DNA of 64,000 nucleotides from Methylobacter luteus IMV-B-3098 (GCF_000427625.1 NZ_ATYJ01000015.1:1-64000), one strand, 5' to 3'; shown: positions 46,230-55,559, numbered from the stretch's first letter. Notes: generated from the sequence alone by a model not told the origin. A program made the numbers and translations.

Positions 46230-47255
46230 TTAGCCTTCCAGGATCGCTACAAGCTGCACATCGCCGAGGTTTGCCTCGAACTCATGGCCGTCATCCTCGT
46301 ATTTCAGCCAGGCGAAGCCATCTTCTGGAGGGCGTCGGTGGAGCACCAGGCGTGCCAGTCGTCCGTCATGCTGGACCCGTACTATGGCTTTTTTCAGCTT
46401 TTCCGGATCGGTCGTCTTCTCTTCCTTTTTGGATTTGGAACCTTCAGAGACTTGGTCGTTGCTGCCAGCTTCAGCATCGGTCTTGCCAGCCAGAGCATCT
46501 ACTGTGTTAGGGTCGCTTTCTTCGTCGCTACCCTGCTCTCCGCTGTGCCGGCGCTTGTCTTCCAGAAATTCGCGCAGCAGCTTGACCGATCCCCGCGTCA
46601 GTTCCTGGCTTTCATCAGCCAGCCATACATCCACTTCATCGGGATTCTTCTTGTATGCCGTCACCAGCTCATTGATAACGGTTACATCATTAGCCCGACC
46701 GCTGTTGAATGCTCCGGCGATCGGCTCTGGCAAATCCAGCAGCGTGACATGCTGCGTCACGAATGCCGGCGATTTGCCGATCTCCTTGGCAATTTCGCCC
46801 TTCTTCTTGCCCTTCGCAAGTTCGCGGCCGATAAAATCGGCAATCTCGCGGGCAGTCAGCTCGTTTCTTTGCAGGTTCTCGATGACCTGATCGGCTTCGT
46901 TGTAGTCGTTGTCCACGAATGCCGGAATAGTTGTCTTGCCGGCAACTTTGGATGCACGGTAACGACGGGCGCCATGATTGATGATGTACCGGCCTTCTAC
47001 CTCTGGATTCTCACGAACGGAAATCGGAGTCTTGACGCCACGAAGAGAGATTGTCGCGGCCAACTCATCCAGGCTTAACTTTGAAAAACCAGGGTTATCC
47101 TTTTTTCTTGGCTGGTTCGGGTCTTCATCAATCAGTTCCAGTGACAGATCCAGTGGACCGAAACTCATGGTGGTTTCCGGCTGATTCAAAAGCCCCGAAA
47201 GATCACCTATGCTATCCAGGCCCAAGCCGGATATCTGTGACTTTTTGGTATTCAT
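46230..47255 (-). CDS. korB: KorB, ParB-family partition protein and global repressor
   Basis: A 341-residue protein very close to RK2 KorB. The ParB N-terminal domain includes DEDPNQPRKKDNPGFS and RYIINHGARRYRASKVAG. The helix-turn-helix region contains NLQRNELTAREIADFIGREL and KEIGKSPAFVTQHVTLLDL. The C-terminal SH3-like dimer domain ends GDVQLVAILEG. KorB binds TTTAGC(G/C)GCTAAA, represses plasmid operons together with KorA or TrbA, and acts as ParB with IncC. Seven exact operators occur in this window. Its start overlaps the incC stop codon by four bases. Confidence 0.96.
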   Translation of the reverse strand: MNTKKSQISGLGLDSIGDLSGLLNQPETTMSFGPLDLSLELIDEDPNQPRKKDNPGFSKLSLDELAATISLRGVKTPISVRENPEVEGRYIINHGARRYRASKVAGKTTIPAFVDNDYNEADQVIENLQRNELTAREIADFIGRELAKGKKKGEIAKEIGKSPAFVTQHVTLLDLPEPIAGAFNSGRANDVTVINELVTAYKKNPDEVDVWLADESQELTRGSVKLLREFLEDKRRHSGEQGSDEESDPNTVDALAGKTDAEAGSNDQVSEGSKSKKEEKTTDPEKLKKAIVRVQHDGRLARLVLHRRPPEDGFAWLKYEDDGHEFEANLGDVQLVAILEG

Positions 47256-48151
47256 TGTGTAATCTCCATCTTCTCAAAAATGTGTGAAGCAAGCGCGCGG
47301 ACTTCCTTCGCGGCTTTACGGGCGGCGGTTTTTTTAATCTTCCAGACGGGCACTCCCGAGGCAAGTGCGTCGGCAATGCTGCTGCGAAGGCCAATGCCGG
47401 TTGGTATCATCAGTTGGGGATAAGCGTTTTCCAGTTCTTTCAAGTGCCGGCCGTGGCGTGGGTTTCGGCCATCGACCTTACTGGGCACCATGCCCAAAAA
47501 TTGCAAACCGGGGTTTGACTTGCGGATGTTTACGATAGTCGTGACCATTTTCTTAATGCCCTGGATACTATAGGCTTCAAGCTCAATAGGCGAAAAAACA
47601 TAATCGGCCGCAAAAAGAGCAGCGGCCATGCTGACGCCAAGAGACGGGGCGGTGTCGATCAGGCATACATCGAAACCGCATTCATCCAGCACTTTGATAT
47701 TCTTCTTAAAGCTCGTCGCCGCTTCTACCATTGTGAGCTTCTCCATGTTCGCCATAGGCGCATCGGAAGCTATCAGACACATGGTTGGTACGTCGGGCAG
47801 GTTGTTGAAGCAAGCGCGTAGCTCGTCGCCCTCCGCCGCAAACATCTGGCTGGCCAGGTAATCGCTCTGAAACTCCTGCAGCGTGTAAGAAGCGTTTGCC
47901 TGTGTATCAAGGTCGATCACAGCAACCTTCATACCACGCTCAAGGAAGTCAAACGCAAGATGCACAAGGGTTGAAGTTTTACCGACGCCCCCCTTTTGGT
48001 TCGCTGTGACCAGTGTTTTCATTTTTTTATCTCCAGTTTTTTTGTTGCGTCCTCTGCCCATTTCTTGACGATAAACGCTTGATGCTCCGGTAGTACCGCT
48101 GTCACTCGCTCGTACCCCTCGGGAAGATTTGCTTTCTGTGCAGCCATCCAT
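47252..48151 (-). CDS. incC: IncC, ParA-family partition ATPase with two starts
   Basis: The long form has 299 residues from 48151. An internal ATG at 48022, preceded by GGAG, gives a 256-residue short form starting MKTLVTANQKGGVGKTSTLV. The long form begins inside korA in another frame. RK2 makes IncC1 and IncC2 in the same way. The Walker-type P-loop is NQKGGVGKTS; later ParA motifs are VAVIDLDTQANASY and CLIDTAPSLGVSM. IncC uses ATP to position plasmid copies with KorB and strengthens KorB repression. The ATG of the short form overlaps the korA stop codon (ATGA). Confidence 0.94.
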   Translation of the reverse strand: MDGCTESKSSRGVRASDSGTTGASSVYRQEMGRGRNKKTGDKKMKTLVTANQKGGVGKTSTLVHLAFDFLERGMKVAVIDLDTQANASYTLQEFQSDYLASQMFAAEGDELRACFNNLPDVPTMCLIASDAPMANMEKLTMVEAATSFKKNIKVLDECGFDVCLIDTAPSLGVSMAAALFAADYVFSPIELEAYSIQGIKKMVTTIVNIRKSNPGLQFLGMVPSKVDGRNPRHGRHLKELENAYPQLMIPTGIGLRSSIADALASGVPVWKIKKTAARKAAKEVRALASHIFEKMEITQ

Positions 48152-48324
48152 ACACGGCTGACAGCTTGTGATACAGCTCCTTTACTCAAGCCCAGTTCGG
48201 CTACAAACTCGGCTTGTGACCTTCCCTCGACTAATACGCCCCGTGCTATTTCGATGGTCTGTTGTCCGATTTCCAGCTTCCTGACGACAGTTTGAAACTG
48301 GGCTTCGGTTAACCGTTTCTTCAT
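48019..48324 (-). CDS. korA: KorA, global transcriptional repressor
   Basis: A 101-residue regulator, the same length as RK2 KorA. It opens MKKRLTEAQFQTVVRKLE, continues GQQTIEIARGVLVEG, has a helix-turn-helix at SQAEFVAELGLSKGAVSQAV, and ends with the dimer domain NLPEGYERVTAVLPEHQAFI. The start is ATG 48324, in line with RK2; a GTG nine bases earlier is less likely. Its own promoter region has a one-mismatch KorA site and an exact KorB site. It targets GTTTAGCTAAAC, present exactly before the rep and trbA genes. Confidence 0.95.
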   Translation of the reverse strand: MKKRLTEAQFQTVVRKLEIGQQTIEIARGVLVEGRSQAEFVAELGLSKGAVSQAVSRVWMAAQKANLPEGYERVTAVLPEHQAFIVKKWAEDATKKLEIKK

Positions 48325-48396
48325 GGATTGCACCCATATACATTCACACCCTGGTTGTTGAACAAAGGCGGTTACAGCCGCCGACCATGCTTAAAA

Positions 48397-48449
48397 GTTA
48401 AGCTAAACTATTATTGTTTGTCAAATTCTTTATCATTTTAGCCGCTAAA
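48397..48449 (-). promoter_or_regulatory. korA promoter region with KorA and KorB operators
   Basis: GTTAAGCTAAAC at 48397-48408 differs from the KorA operator GTTTAGCTAAAC by one base. TTTAGCCGCTAAA at 48437-48449 is an exact KorB operator. The pairing and order relative to korA are those of the RK2 korABF promoter, indicating joint autoregulation of the central operon. Confidence 0.85.
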
Positions 48450-48513
48450 ATTTACACTGCCATTTCCGCCCGCGTAGCTATTTCTTCTTAAAATCAAAGA
48501 ACAGGCGTATTGG

Positions 48514-48837
48514 TTATCTGGCCCCTTTCGGTCTGAAAAACGAAACAAAATAGGTGAGCGTCGTTAGCAATGAGAAATGCAGAAGAAAAGTCCAACCGGC
48601 ATAAACGCCGGGTGTATTCCAGTGGTAGATCATGCGCAGCATTTGAAAAAAAACATCGAGGGAGAGTATCCATTTAAGAATCGGCCAGATTAGTACGACC
48701 ACCACCCAAACAAAGTGCAGCGATCCATCGAGAACAGATTTTTTCTTGGAATCACAGTTTTTAACTGACTTAACCGTCGCGGGATTGGAATTTTCTAGCT
48801 GAGTATTCTTTTGAGGAAACTTGATAATATTCGTCAT
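48514..48837 (-). CDS. kleE: KleE-like small membrane protein
   Basis: About 107 residues from ATG 48837 (GGAG nine bases upstream); a GTG at 48852 is an alternative. The N-terminal MTNIIKFPQKN is followed by a charged stretch, then membrane segments around FVWVVVVLIWPILKWILSLD and GWTFLLHFSLLTTLTYFVSF. RK2 KleE shares the NIIKFP start, two hydrophobic segments and position before korA. Kle proteins are thought to aid stable maintenance, but their mechanism is unknown. Confidence 0.72.
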   Translation of the reverse strand: MTNIIKFPQKNTQLENSNPATVKSVKNCDSKKKSVLDGSLHFVWVVVVLIWPILKWILSLDVFFQMLRMIYHWNTPGVYAGWTFLLHFSLLTTLTYFVSFFRPKGAR

Positions 48838-48926
48838 GACTTGACTCTCCACGCTATAACGTGTCCAATGTTAATCTTATCCCGCCCTGGGAAAGTACGG
48901 CTTAGGTGTTACAGCGCCAAGCCAGG

Positions 48927-48957
48927 GCCCCGGAATTCTCCGGGGCTTTCTTATTTT
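48927..48957 (+). terminator. G/C-rich hairpin with T-rich tail
   Basis: GCCCCGGA (48927-48934) pairs with TCCGGGGC (48939-48946) across a four-base loop and is followed on the + strand by TTTCTTATTTT. It looks like a Rho-independent terminator pointing right, although no + strand gene ends here. It may instead limit antisense transcription into the korC region, or act as a processed hairpin upstream of kleE. Confidence 0.55.
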
Positions 48958-49046
48958 GTGTCGTCTTACTGTCTAACCAGCGTCGTTCCCTATTCAACAA
49001 TCCGGCTGAACCATTATTGTTCAGTTTACTGAATCTAAACAAAAAA

Positions 49047-49059
49047 TTTAGCGGCTAAA
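49047..49059. promoter_or_regulatory. KorB operator before kleE
   Basis: TTTAGCGGCTAAA, an exact KorB operator, lies between korC and kleE, 210 bp upstream of the kleE start and 16 bp beyond the korC stop codon. Confidence 0.85.
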
Positions 49060-49074
49060 ATTCCTTTCTGGCGT

Positions 49075-49338
49075 TCAACCGTCTTTCCAAATTGGACCGA
49101 ATCCAGCGAGATCGCACAGAATCGCCCATGCTGCATAAGGGATAGGCGACTCTTCACTGATCCAGCGTCTTACTGTGCGGTCGCCTTTGGCACCAAGGCC
49201 AAGTGTTTTTGCAGTCTTGCTACCAGTGAGTCCGCCGGCGAGGCGCAGCACCTCACGGATTTCCTCCCCGGTTGGTTGAGTCCATCTTTCGGCCGGGCGC
49301 AGGCATTCGTGTCTAATGGTTGTGTCTGGGCGACTCAA
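49075..49338 (-). CDS. korC: KorC-like repressor
   Basis: An 87-residue helix-turn-helix repressor resembling RK2 KorC. Signature segments are RHECLRPAERWTQPTGEEIR, EVLRLAGGLTG, GAKGDRTVRRWISEESPIPY and AAWAILCDLAGFGPIW. KorC represses kle operons from the operator TAGGGCATAATGCCCTA, and a close match lies at 49910-49926. No in-frame ATG exists; the start is TTG 49338, with AGGAG eight bases upstream. It is followed, across a KorB operator, by kleE on the same strand. Confidence 0.8.
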   Translation of the reverse strand: MSRPDTTIRHECLRPAERWTQPTGEEIREVLRLAGGLTGSKTAKTLGLGAKGDRTVRRWISEESPIPYAAWAILCDLAGFGPIWKDG

Positions 49339-49605
49339 ATTCTATTCTCCTATTATTCCAATATTTTTAGTTGATCAAAGCTGTAACTTAATTTTACACA
49401 TCCGGGATTACAGGTGATCACTTATTAGCCATTTATGTTTATCCGAATTCTCGGTAGTCATGCCATCATGAGCCCAAACTGTACCACTATCAGGTGTTGA
49501 TTTTGTAGTAACCGCCTTATCGCCTATATTGTTTGTAAATATTGAGTGATTCAGACTAATAATTTCGCAGCACTGTTGTCCTATCCTGAAGCCTGTTGCA
49601 TCATC

Positions 49606-49854
49606 TTAATCTTCGTTTGTGGTGTCAAATTGCTCATTCAGTGGGACATTGATCTCTGCTTGAGCCGCCCATTTTCTGGCAATTAACGCCTGATGTGAGG
49701 GTAAGATAACATCAACCAAAACAAACCCAGGCGGTACAATGGAAATGGCCGGCATACGCTGTGCAGATGCCTCCAGTTCATCCATCCCATCAGATGAAAC
49801 TGGTTCAGCAAGTTGATTGGCAATAACGAGCGATAGTTTTTGAGTTTGGTTCAT
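49606..49854 (-). CDS. Small protein with a KorA-type C-terminal segment
   Basis: An 82-residue protein in the position of an RK2 kle gene. The segment PPGFVLVDVILPSHQALIAR resembles the dimer domain of KorA (PEGYERVTAVLPEHQAFIVK) and of TrbA (PPGYERVSVVLPEHKAFIVK). No helix-turn-helix precedes it; the N-terminus is short and acidic. It may be a KleA-like stability protein, or a partner that forms mixed dimers with KorA or TrbA; both are inference. GGAG lies eight bases before the ATG, and a KorC-type operator lies 56 bp upstream. Confidence 0.7.
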   Translation of the reverse strand: MNQTQKLSLVIANQLAEPVSSDGMDELEASAQRMPAISIVPPGFVLVDVILPSHQALIARKWAAQAEINVPLNEQFDTTNED

Positions 49855-49909
49855 CGGGAATTCTCCGGTAATTGACCTGAGCGGAATGCTCGGCCTTCAA
49901 ATGTCAAAA

Positions 49910-49926
49910 TAGGGCATTATGTCCTA
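49910..49926. promoter_or_regulatory. KorC-type operator
   Basis: TAGGGCATTATGTCCTA differs at two positions from the RK2 KorC operator TAGGGCATAATGCCCTA. It sits just upstream of the small gene at 49606-49854 and near korC, as expected for KorC control of a kle-like operon. Confidence 0.75.
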
Positions 49927-50468
49927 TTCTGTCAAGTATTTTGATTGGAGCTTTCTGGTTTATAAAGATAATTCTGATCTTGAAATTAAGTTATCTCAGA
50001 TATAGCCGGAGGTACTCAATTTGAGGCATATATGGTTGAGTAGGCTGAAGATGCAATTTCTTTGAGTGTAAAAGTCTGAGCTTGACCTGGCAGCTTCAAA
50101 CATCAATTTATATTGAACTTAACATTGACGGTCTCAGTTGTGCCAACAAAAGACTGTCACCAATTTTCGACTAATGGCAGCTTTACCGCTATATGCCGCT
50201 ATTTATTACTGGACAGTAATCTAATGTCTTAGCGGCGAACCTAATTATATAATTTGTAACGGAAGATCAAGCCTGAATTGGCAGCTACGATCAACTCTAC
50301 TAAGATGACTCTGTTTATATGGTATGAAGCATCCTATAATTTGCCGCGCTCGGTTATAGAAATTTCATTTCCAGGAGTCAATGGAATTCACTGACCTTTT
50401 AACAAATTTCACTAAATTACCGTACATAATACTAGTCATTAAAAATTATAGGATAGAACAGGTTAAGC
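49927..50468. other. A/T-rich intergenic stretch before the helicase-nuclease gene
   Basis: No supported gene or strong repeat was seen. It marks the left edge of the inserted A/T-rich cargo gene and presumably holds its promoter. Confidence 0.4.
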
Positions 50469-53400
50469 ATGGGAATGAGTTATGAAGAATTAAAAGCATG
50501 GGCTAAAAAGCTTGATGTTCAAGAAATTTATAAAATTTCTCAGAACCAGAATATTTCTGGAACAGATAGAAGCATTGCTTACTCTGTTGCGAACAGACTG
50601 AAAATTGGCGATATGCCAACTTTCAAGCAGTTAAAACAGTTAGAAAGAATCTATGAGGCTACTCGCAGTGCTGGATCTGAGCAGAAATGGCTTGATCATA
50701 ACAACTTTGCACTCTACGCAAGCCAAGAGGCTCAGGATATTGATATCAAGCACCTTTGCCTAAGGACAGCGTGGCATGATAACAGATGGAACGGTAATAT
50801 TTGTAAGGCACCCGAACAAAATGATTTTTGCATTGGTGAATACTCATTGCTATCTGAGCGGATTCGGAGGCGTCGAGAAATATCTGTCGAAAATCAACTG
50901 GATTGTATTGGATGCAAAGCAGACTCGCCAAATCTTGGCGAATATCAGCCACCTTGTTTTTGGTCAATAAATGTCTTCGGCGAATATAACCTTAAGTTTC
51001 ATCATGATAACCCTGTTGCTCCAGATTTTCCGCACATTAATCAACATCTGCCCCCATATTCCTTGATTTCCTGGCCTTTCAAACTGGCGTTCGTCAAAGG
51101 ACCCGAGGAAAAGAAAAAATATGGGGGTAATTACTATCCTAAAGAAATTTTTGAAAACAGAATTAGACTTTTTCAGCGCAATGTAAAACCAAATCAAAGC
51201 GTTGTATTCACCTACTGCAATTATAGTAACCCTATCTCAGGGGAAGATATGAAGTATCTGGTGACCGGGTGTGCTCTTTTAGCAGATCAAGGTACGCCAG
51301 AATATTTTGATATAACAAAGGAACAGCTTGTAAAAAAAGCCAATGAGCTTAAACAGCCCAATTTCCCTTCAATGAACTGGGCTCTTCGCTACACTCTGGG
51401 GTTCGAAAATACAGGAATAAGAATTCCGTATCATGAATACTTGGATAAACTCTCCGATAGTGGTGGTATTTCAGAGGATTTACTCAAAGCGATCGCGGTA
51501 ACTATCGACGAGCCAGAATTAAGAGATGGTTTTACGTACGTTGCCAAGCATATCGATGATGACCAGGCAATCTACCTTTTAATGAAGATTCGTCGTAGCT
51601 TACTAACTGTATTGGAACATGGATTTATTGATCATAATGAAACGGAACTCCAACTTGAAAGGGTTGAGGATTTAATCAAGTTTACTTGGGATAAGCGTGG
51701 CTATTTACCAGGGCTCAAAAACTTGCTTTTAGCTATACCCGGAATTAAAGAGCACTATTTCAAAAAAGTTAATGACCTCATAAATACCATTGATTTAGCA
51801 GATGACGGGGATGTAATTAAGCTCCGCGACACACTTGGTGGGGAATTGGACTCAGTTGATGATGTATTCGATGATCTGGTGGCAGAAGTTCAGGAGTTCA
51901 TGGAGGAACATTCAATCAATAGTGAAAACATTCTTCGTCTTGCGAGTCTTAACCTTACCGCGCATCAATTTAGACGGATTATTAAGAAGAAAGGTATTCG
52001 TCATAAATTGTCCGCTATTTGCCATAACCCATACCTTCTTTATGAGGAGTATGAGTCAGGAAAGGAAACGGAAGAGGAACTTTCTGGAGAAAAAATCGAC
52101 GGGCAGGTCGATCTGTTTAAAATCGACATTAGTTTAATGCCGCTTTTAAAGTATCAGCGGCGAATTAAAGGTTTTCATGACTTTCGCCCAACTGATAGTC
52201 GAAGACTTAGAGCGGTAATTATCCAGATTTTGCGTAATCGGGAATCGACCGGAGACTGCTTTCTCGAGAGTAAGGAAATTATAAATGAGGCAGAATTCTA
52301 CTCGTTATTTTACAAAATGGATACTCCGTATTTGATCGGAGAGCACCTGACTGATCTAGATGAGGATGTGGAACAGTTTTTTTGTGAAAAATTGGTCATC
52401 CGAAAAGTTCATGATCGACACCAGTACTATCTGAAAGAACTCTATGATGACGAAGTTTTCGTAAAAGATTTCATCATGAGTCTTATCAATCGTAATGACC
52501 ATAGCCTATCTGCAAGGTCACTCGAAGCAGGTTTATCGGATTCGAGTGACTCACTTCGTAAAAGAATTGGCGATAGATTTGATGAGGTTCTTTTTCGAAA
52601 CGAGCGTGGGCATTTATACAACAATATTGCTCGTAAATCGTTTTTTGTGATCACGGGATTTCCTGGTGCGGGAAAATCTTATGAGCTTCTAAAGATTATT
52701 GACTTCCTCAGAAATCATAGCGAAACACATGTCGTCCTTTCATTGACAGGCAAGGCTGTCATCCGTCTGAAAAACAATGAAGAAGGCATCCGATCAATTA
52801 ATGCAAAAACTATCGATAAATTTCTAATTGAACAAGAAAATACTAAAGCACAAGCTGCAACTAGTATTATTCACAATCTAATCATTGATGAATCCTCAAT
52901 GGTTGATTTACCAAAGCTTGCAGCAACCCTGCGAAGCGTCGATAGCAAAAACCTAAAGCGGCTAATTCTTGTTGGTGACCCTAATCAGCTTCCACCAATT
53001 GGTTTTGGTAAGCCGTTTTCGGACATCATTGATATGATGGTGGAAAAACCCGAAACTTATAATAACTATAGCGTTCAGCTAGAGGTTAATTGCCGTGCCG
53101 AGATGAGTGAAGAGTTCATTGGATTTACTCGAATATTCTCGAATGAAAGTAAGTTTGCAGAAGGACATCTTGCCAAAATAACGCAAGAAGGTCGTATTTA
53201 CGACGACGCCTTTGAGTTGGTTTTTTGGCATACAAGAGAAAAATTGCAGGATCACTTATCAGTCAAAGTTAAAGAGCTATTAGATGCTGAAGGTTATACT
53301 GACAATTTGCCTAGTTTCCTGGGTATAAAGAGTCCATCGCAAAAGCCGAAAGAACTTGAAAGGTTTCAAGTTCTTTCGCCATATAAAAGTGGATACTATG

Positions 53401-54326
53401 GCGCCTCAGGTATCAACCTCCATTTTCAGGATAAATTGAGGCCAGGTGTGCCTTTTGAGCGGAATAGCGGTGATGTTGTATTCAAGCTATTCGACAAAGT
53501 CATGCATACCCAGAACGAATACAGCGACAACGAACTATTAGTTTCAAATGGCTCACTTGGAGCCATTATGGACAACGGGCGGGTATTTTTTATAGATAAC
53601 GAAAAACCTATTTCTATGGATTCGCTACGAACCAAGAATATGCTGGAGCTCGCTTATGCGATTACCGTGCATAAATCGCAAGGTAGCGGATTCAATCACG
53701 TATTCATTGTGTTACCCGAGAAGGCTCAATATACATCTCGAGAACTTCTCTATACTGCTCTAACGCGAGCTAGGAATCGAGTCACGATCTTTCTTCAACA
53801 AGGTAATGATGTAATCGCAGCTCCAGATTTTCTCAACAAGATAAGGTATAGAAGCGCAGTTGTCGGAAGGCGCACAAGTCTTTTCTCTGATGGAGGGCAA
53901 TTTTATGCGTATGTTCCGGATGAAGGAGCAATAGTAAAGAGCCGGGTCGAATACATTATTTATAGAAAACTATTAGAAGCTAAGGCTAGGTATGGCAATT
54001 TTTCATTTGCTTATGAAGAACTATACGAAGTTAAGGGGAAGACATTTGATATACACCCGGATTTCGTAATTCGTTTTTCAGATGAGCGGGTGATCTATTG
54101 GGAGCATCTGGGACGAGTAACCAGTAAAGCCTATATGAATGACTGGGATAAAAGGCGCAAGATTTATGAAGCTCAAAACGACTTTGATAAAGTATTAACT
54201 ACAGATGAATTGCACGGAATTAGCGACGAAAAAATTGAAAATATTATTGAAAAAATCGTTAATAACACACATGTATCTGAAGATAATTCAAATAGATACT
54301 CAAACATGCATTTTTCATTGCGGTAG
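50469..54326 (+). CDS. Superfamily 1 helicase with C-terminal nuclease-like domain, cargo gene
   Basis: A 1285-residue protein. Residues about 94-150 hold a Cys/Trp/His-rich motif (TAWHDNRWNGNICKAP, then FCIGEYSLLSERI, then CIGC). The middle is unrecognised and helical. Residues about 720-1110 are an SF1B RecD-like helicase: Walker A TGFPGAGKSYELL, Walker B IIDESSMVD, VGDPNQLPPIG, and late motifs ITVHKSQGSGF and LYTALTRARNRV. Residues about 1140-1260 resemble a PD-(D/E)xK or Vsr-like nuclease: FDIHPDFVIRF then VIYWEHLGRV, with an early RVEY helix. Large one-gene helicase-nuclease fusions of this kind are known among anti-phage and anti-plasmid genes, but the nuclease call is from motifs only. 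A/T-rich codon use and the position between control region and origin mark it as cargo. Confidence 0.82.
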   Translation: MGMSYEELKAWAKKLDVQEIYKISQNQNISGTDRSIAYSVANRLKIGDMPTFKQLKQLERIYEATRSAGSEQKWLDHNNFALYASQEAQDIDIKHLCLRTAWHDNRWNGNICKAPEQNDFCIGEYSLLSERIRRRREISVENQLDCIGCKADSPNLGEYQPPCFWSINVFGEYNLKFHHDNPVAPDFPHINQHLPPYSLISWPFKLAFVKGPEEKKKYGGNYYPKEIFENRIRLFQRNVKPNQSVVFTYCNYSNPISGEDMKYLVTGCALLADQGTPEYFDITKEQLVKKANELKQPNFPSMNWALRYTLGFENTGIRIPYHEYLDKLSDSGGISEDLLKAIAVTIDEPELRDGFTYVAKHIDDDQAIYLLMKIRRSLLTVLEHGFIDHNETELQLERVEDLIKFTWDKRGYLPGLKNLLLAIPGIKEHYFKKVNDLINTIDLADDGDVIKLRDTLGGELDSVDDVFDDLVAEVQEFMEEHSINSENILRLASLNLTAHQFRRIIKKKGIRHKLSAICHNPYLLYEEYESGKETEEELSGEKIDGQVDLFKIDISLMPLLKYQRRIKGFHDFRPTDSRRLRAVIIQILRNRESTGDCFLESKEIINEAEFYSLFYKMDTPYLIGEHLTDLDEDVEQFFCEKLVIRKVHDRHQYYLKELYDDEVFVKDFIMSLINRNDHSLSARSLEAGLSDSSDSLRKRIGDRFDEVLFRNERGHLYNNIARKSFFVITGFPGAGKSYELLKIIDFLRNHSETHVVLSLTGKAVIRLKNNEEGIRSINAKTIDKFLIEQENTKAQAATSIIHNLIIDESSMVDLPKLAATLRSVDSKNLKRLILVGDPNQLPPIGFGKPFSDIIDMMVEKPETYNNYSVQLEVNCRAEMSEEFIGFTRIFSNESKFAEGHLAKITQEGRIYDDAFELVFWHTREKLQDHLSVKVKELLDAEGYTDNLPSFLGIKSPSQKPKELERFQVLSPYKSGYYGASGINLHFQDKLRPGVPFERNSGDVVFKLFDKVMHTQNEYSDNELLVSNGSLGAIMDNGRVFFIDNEKPISMDSLRTKNMLELAYAITVHKSQGSGFNHVFIVLPEKAQYTSRELLYTALTRARNRVTIFLQQGNDVIAAPDFLNKIRYRSAVVGRRTSLFSDGGQFYAYVPDEGAIVKSRVEYIIYRKLLEAKARYGNFSFAYEELYEVKGKTFDIHPDFVIRFSDERVIYWEHLGRVTSKAYMNDWDKRRKIYEAQNDFDKVLTTDELHGISDEKIENIIEKIVNNTHVSEDNSNRYSNMHFSLR

Positions 54327-54572
54327 TAACAAGTATCTAGAGAAGTGATAAGAGATTTACCTTGGTGTCTTGAATGACCGTAGTTCAGCGTTCAACGGCC
54401 GATCACGTAATATGCTTCAAAGGCAATTTTGGGTCGAACTGAGACAGTTTATATCTTATACGTTAGCATTTCGGCTATGTGAGATTTTTGGAACAATTAT
54501 TAAATTGAATCTTAAACATAGATGATGAAGTACATTTTCGTAAGGTTGGATTTTAAAGTTCAAAAACGCTTG

Positions 54573-54917
54573 GTGTGTAATGTACGGGTTTTGATTTGGA
54601 TACTTAGGATAAGGTTTTGAGGCTAAGCTTTTTCTTGATAATTTATAGTGCAGATGCAGGATTAATTCTTTTCACGATATTCTTATCATTTTACTAAGTA
54701 ATTTCCTGAAATCGGGTGGCAGTTAATCATTTTGACAAAGGTTTTAAGAGTTTTAATAAGTTTTAATAAGTTTTAGACGTGAAAAAAGGTTAAAACTTGT
54801 TTATTTGCAAACACTTGAGGAAGAGCACGGTGTGTAATGTACGGATTTTAGTGTGTAATGTACGGATTTTGGTGTGTGATACACGGTCCTGAGTGTGTAA
54901 TGTACGGGTTATCCACA
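54573..54917. other. oriV: Origin of replication (oriV) with iterons and DnaA box
   Basis: The 15-mer GTGTGTAATGTACGG occurs at 54573-54587, 54830-54844, 54851-54865 and 54893-54907. A variant copy (GTGTGTGATACACGG) lies at 54872-54886, so the last four copies step exactly 21 bp, two helical turns. TTATCCACA, a perfect DnaA box, follows at 54909-54917. The A/T-rich repeats GTTTTAATAA at 54741-54777 are a likely unwinding region. One inverted copy lies near the rep gene. The iteron sequence is unlike that of RK2. Confidence 0.88.
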
Positions 54918-55065
54918 GGCTTATGAGAGGATTAGCCGCAGAATTCGGAATCTTTTTCTGTCATGGCCAACATGGCATAAGACTTTTTTCCGTTTTCATT
55001 TGAATAGATTCCAGAATGCATTTGTAAATAGCCATTCCGTCAACTAGACTGGCCAATTAACTTAT

Positions 55066-55386
55066 TTGGCACCAAGTATGGATCCGCGCACACTAATCAT
55101 TAATCTTGAGTATCCATATACGGAGCACGATTCTTCCGAAGTGCCAGCGCTAAACGTTGTCCTTGCTGGTCTAGGGTGGGAGACAGAATATTGGCCTAGT
55201 CTAGCCGTTGCTTGGATTGAGCAAGGCGCACCAATTGATAAGGAAGCGAAGGAGGCGCTTGATCTCATTGTAGAAAAAAAGCAGTTCCCTCAGTCATTGC
55301 GTCACAGGGCTTTTGCACTGGTACGCAGGTGGGAGCAGGAGAATGCCTCAAGCGAAGCACTAAGTTTTGTTTCCAAATCTGACTGA
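55066..55386 (+). CDS. Small protein of unknown function between oriV and rep
   Basis: A 106-residue protein (102 if the ATG at 55078 is used rather than the TTG at 55066). The sequence has NVVLAGLGWETEYWPSLAVA and KKQFPQSLRHRAFALVRRWE; the composition and hydrophobic spacing look like a real soluble protein. No domain is recognised. Its position between the iterons and the convergent rep gene suggests either a copy-control or stability gene, or chance cargo. Confidence 0.55.
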   Translation: MAPSMDPRTLIINLEYPYTEHDSSEVPALNVVLAGLGWETEYWPSLAVAWIEQGAPIDKEAKEALDLIVEKKQFPQSLRHRAFALVRRWEQENASSEALSFVSKSD

Positions 55387-55543
55387 TCGGCAAAGAGGAT
55401 TTAAGTCATGTTAGGCGGCTGCGTTGATTGATTGAGCCGTAGAATAGAAGCTAACGTACAATTTTTCCTTTTTCAATGTTGCTACTTTTTTCTTTTTAGA
55501 GATCCCTTTAGGATATTTAAGGCCAAATTTATCCTACCGGCGT

Positions 55544-55559
55544 CCGTACATTACACACC
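55544..55559 (-). repeat. Single inverted iteron beside rep
   Basis: On the minus strand this reads GGTGTGTAATGTACGG, identical to the oriV iteron. It lies 55 bp beyond the rep stop codon. A lone, inverted iteron away from the array could serve copy control by Rep-mediated handcuffing; this is inference. Confidence 0.8.
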
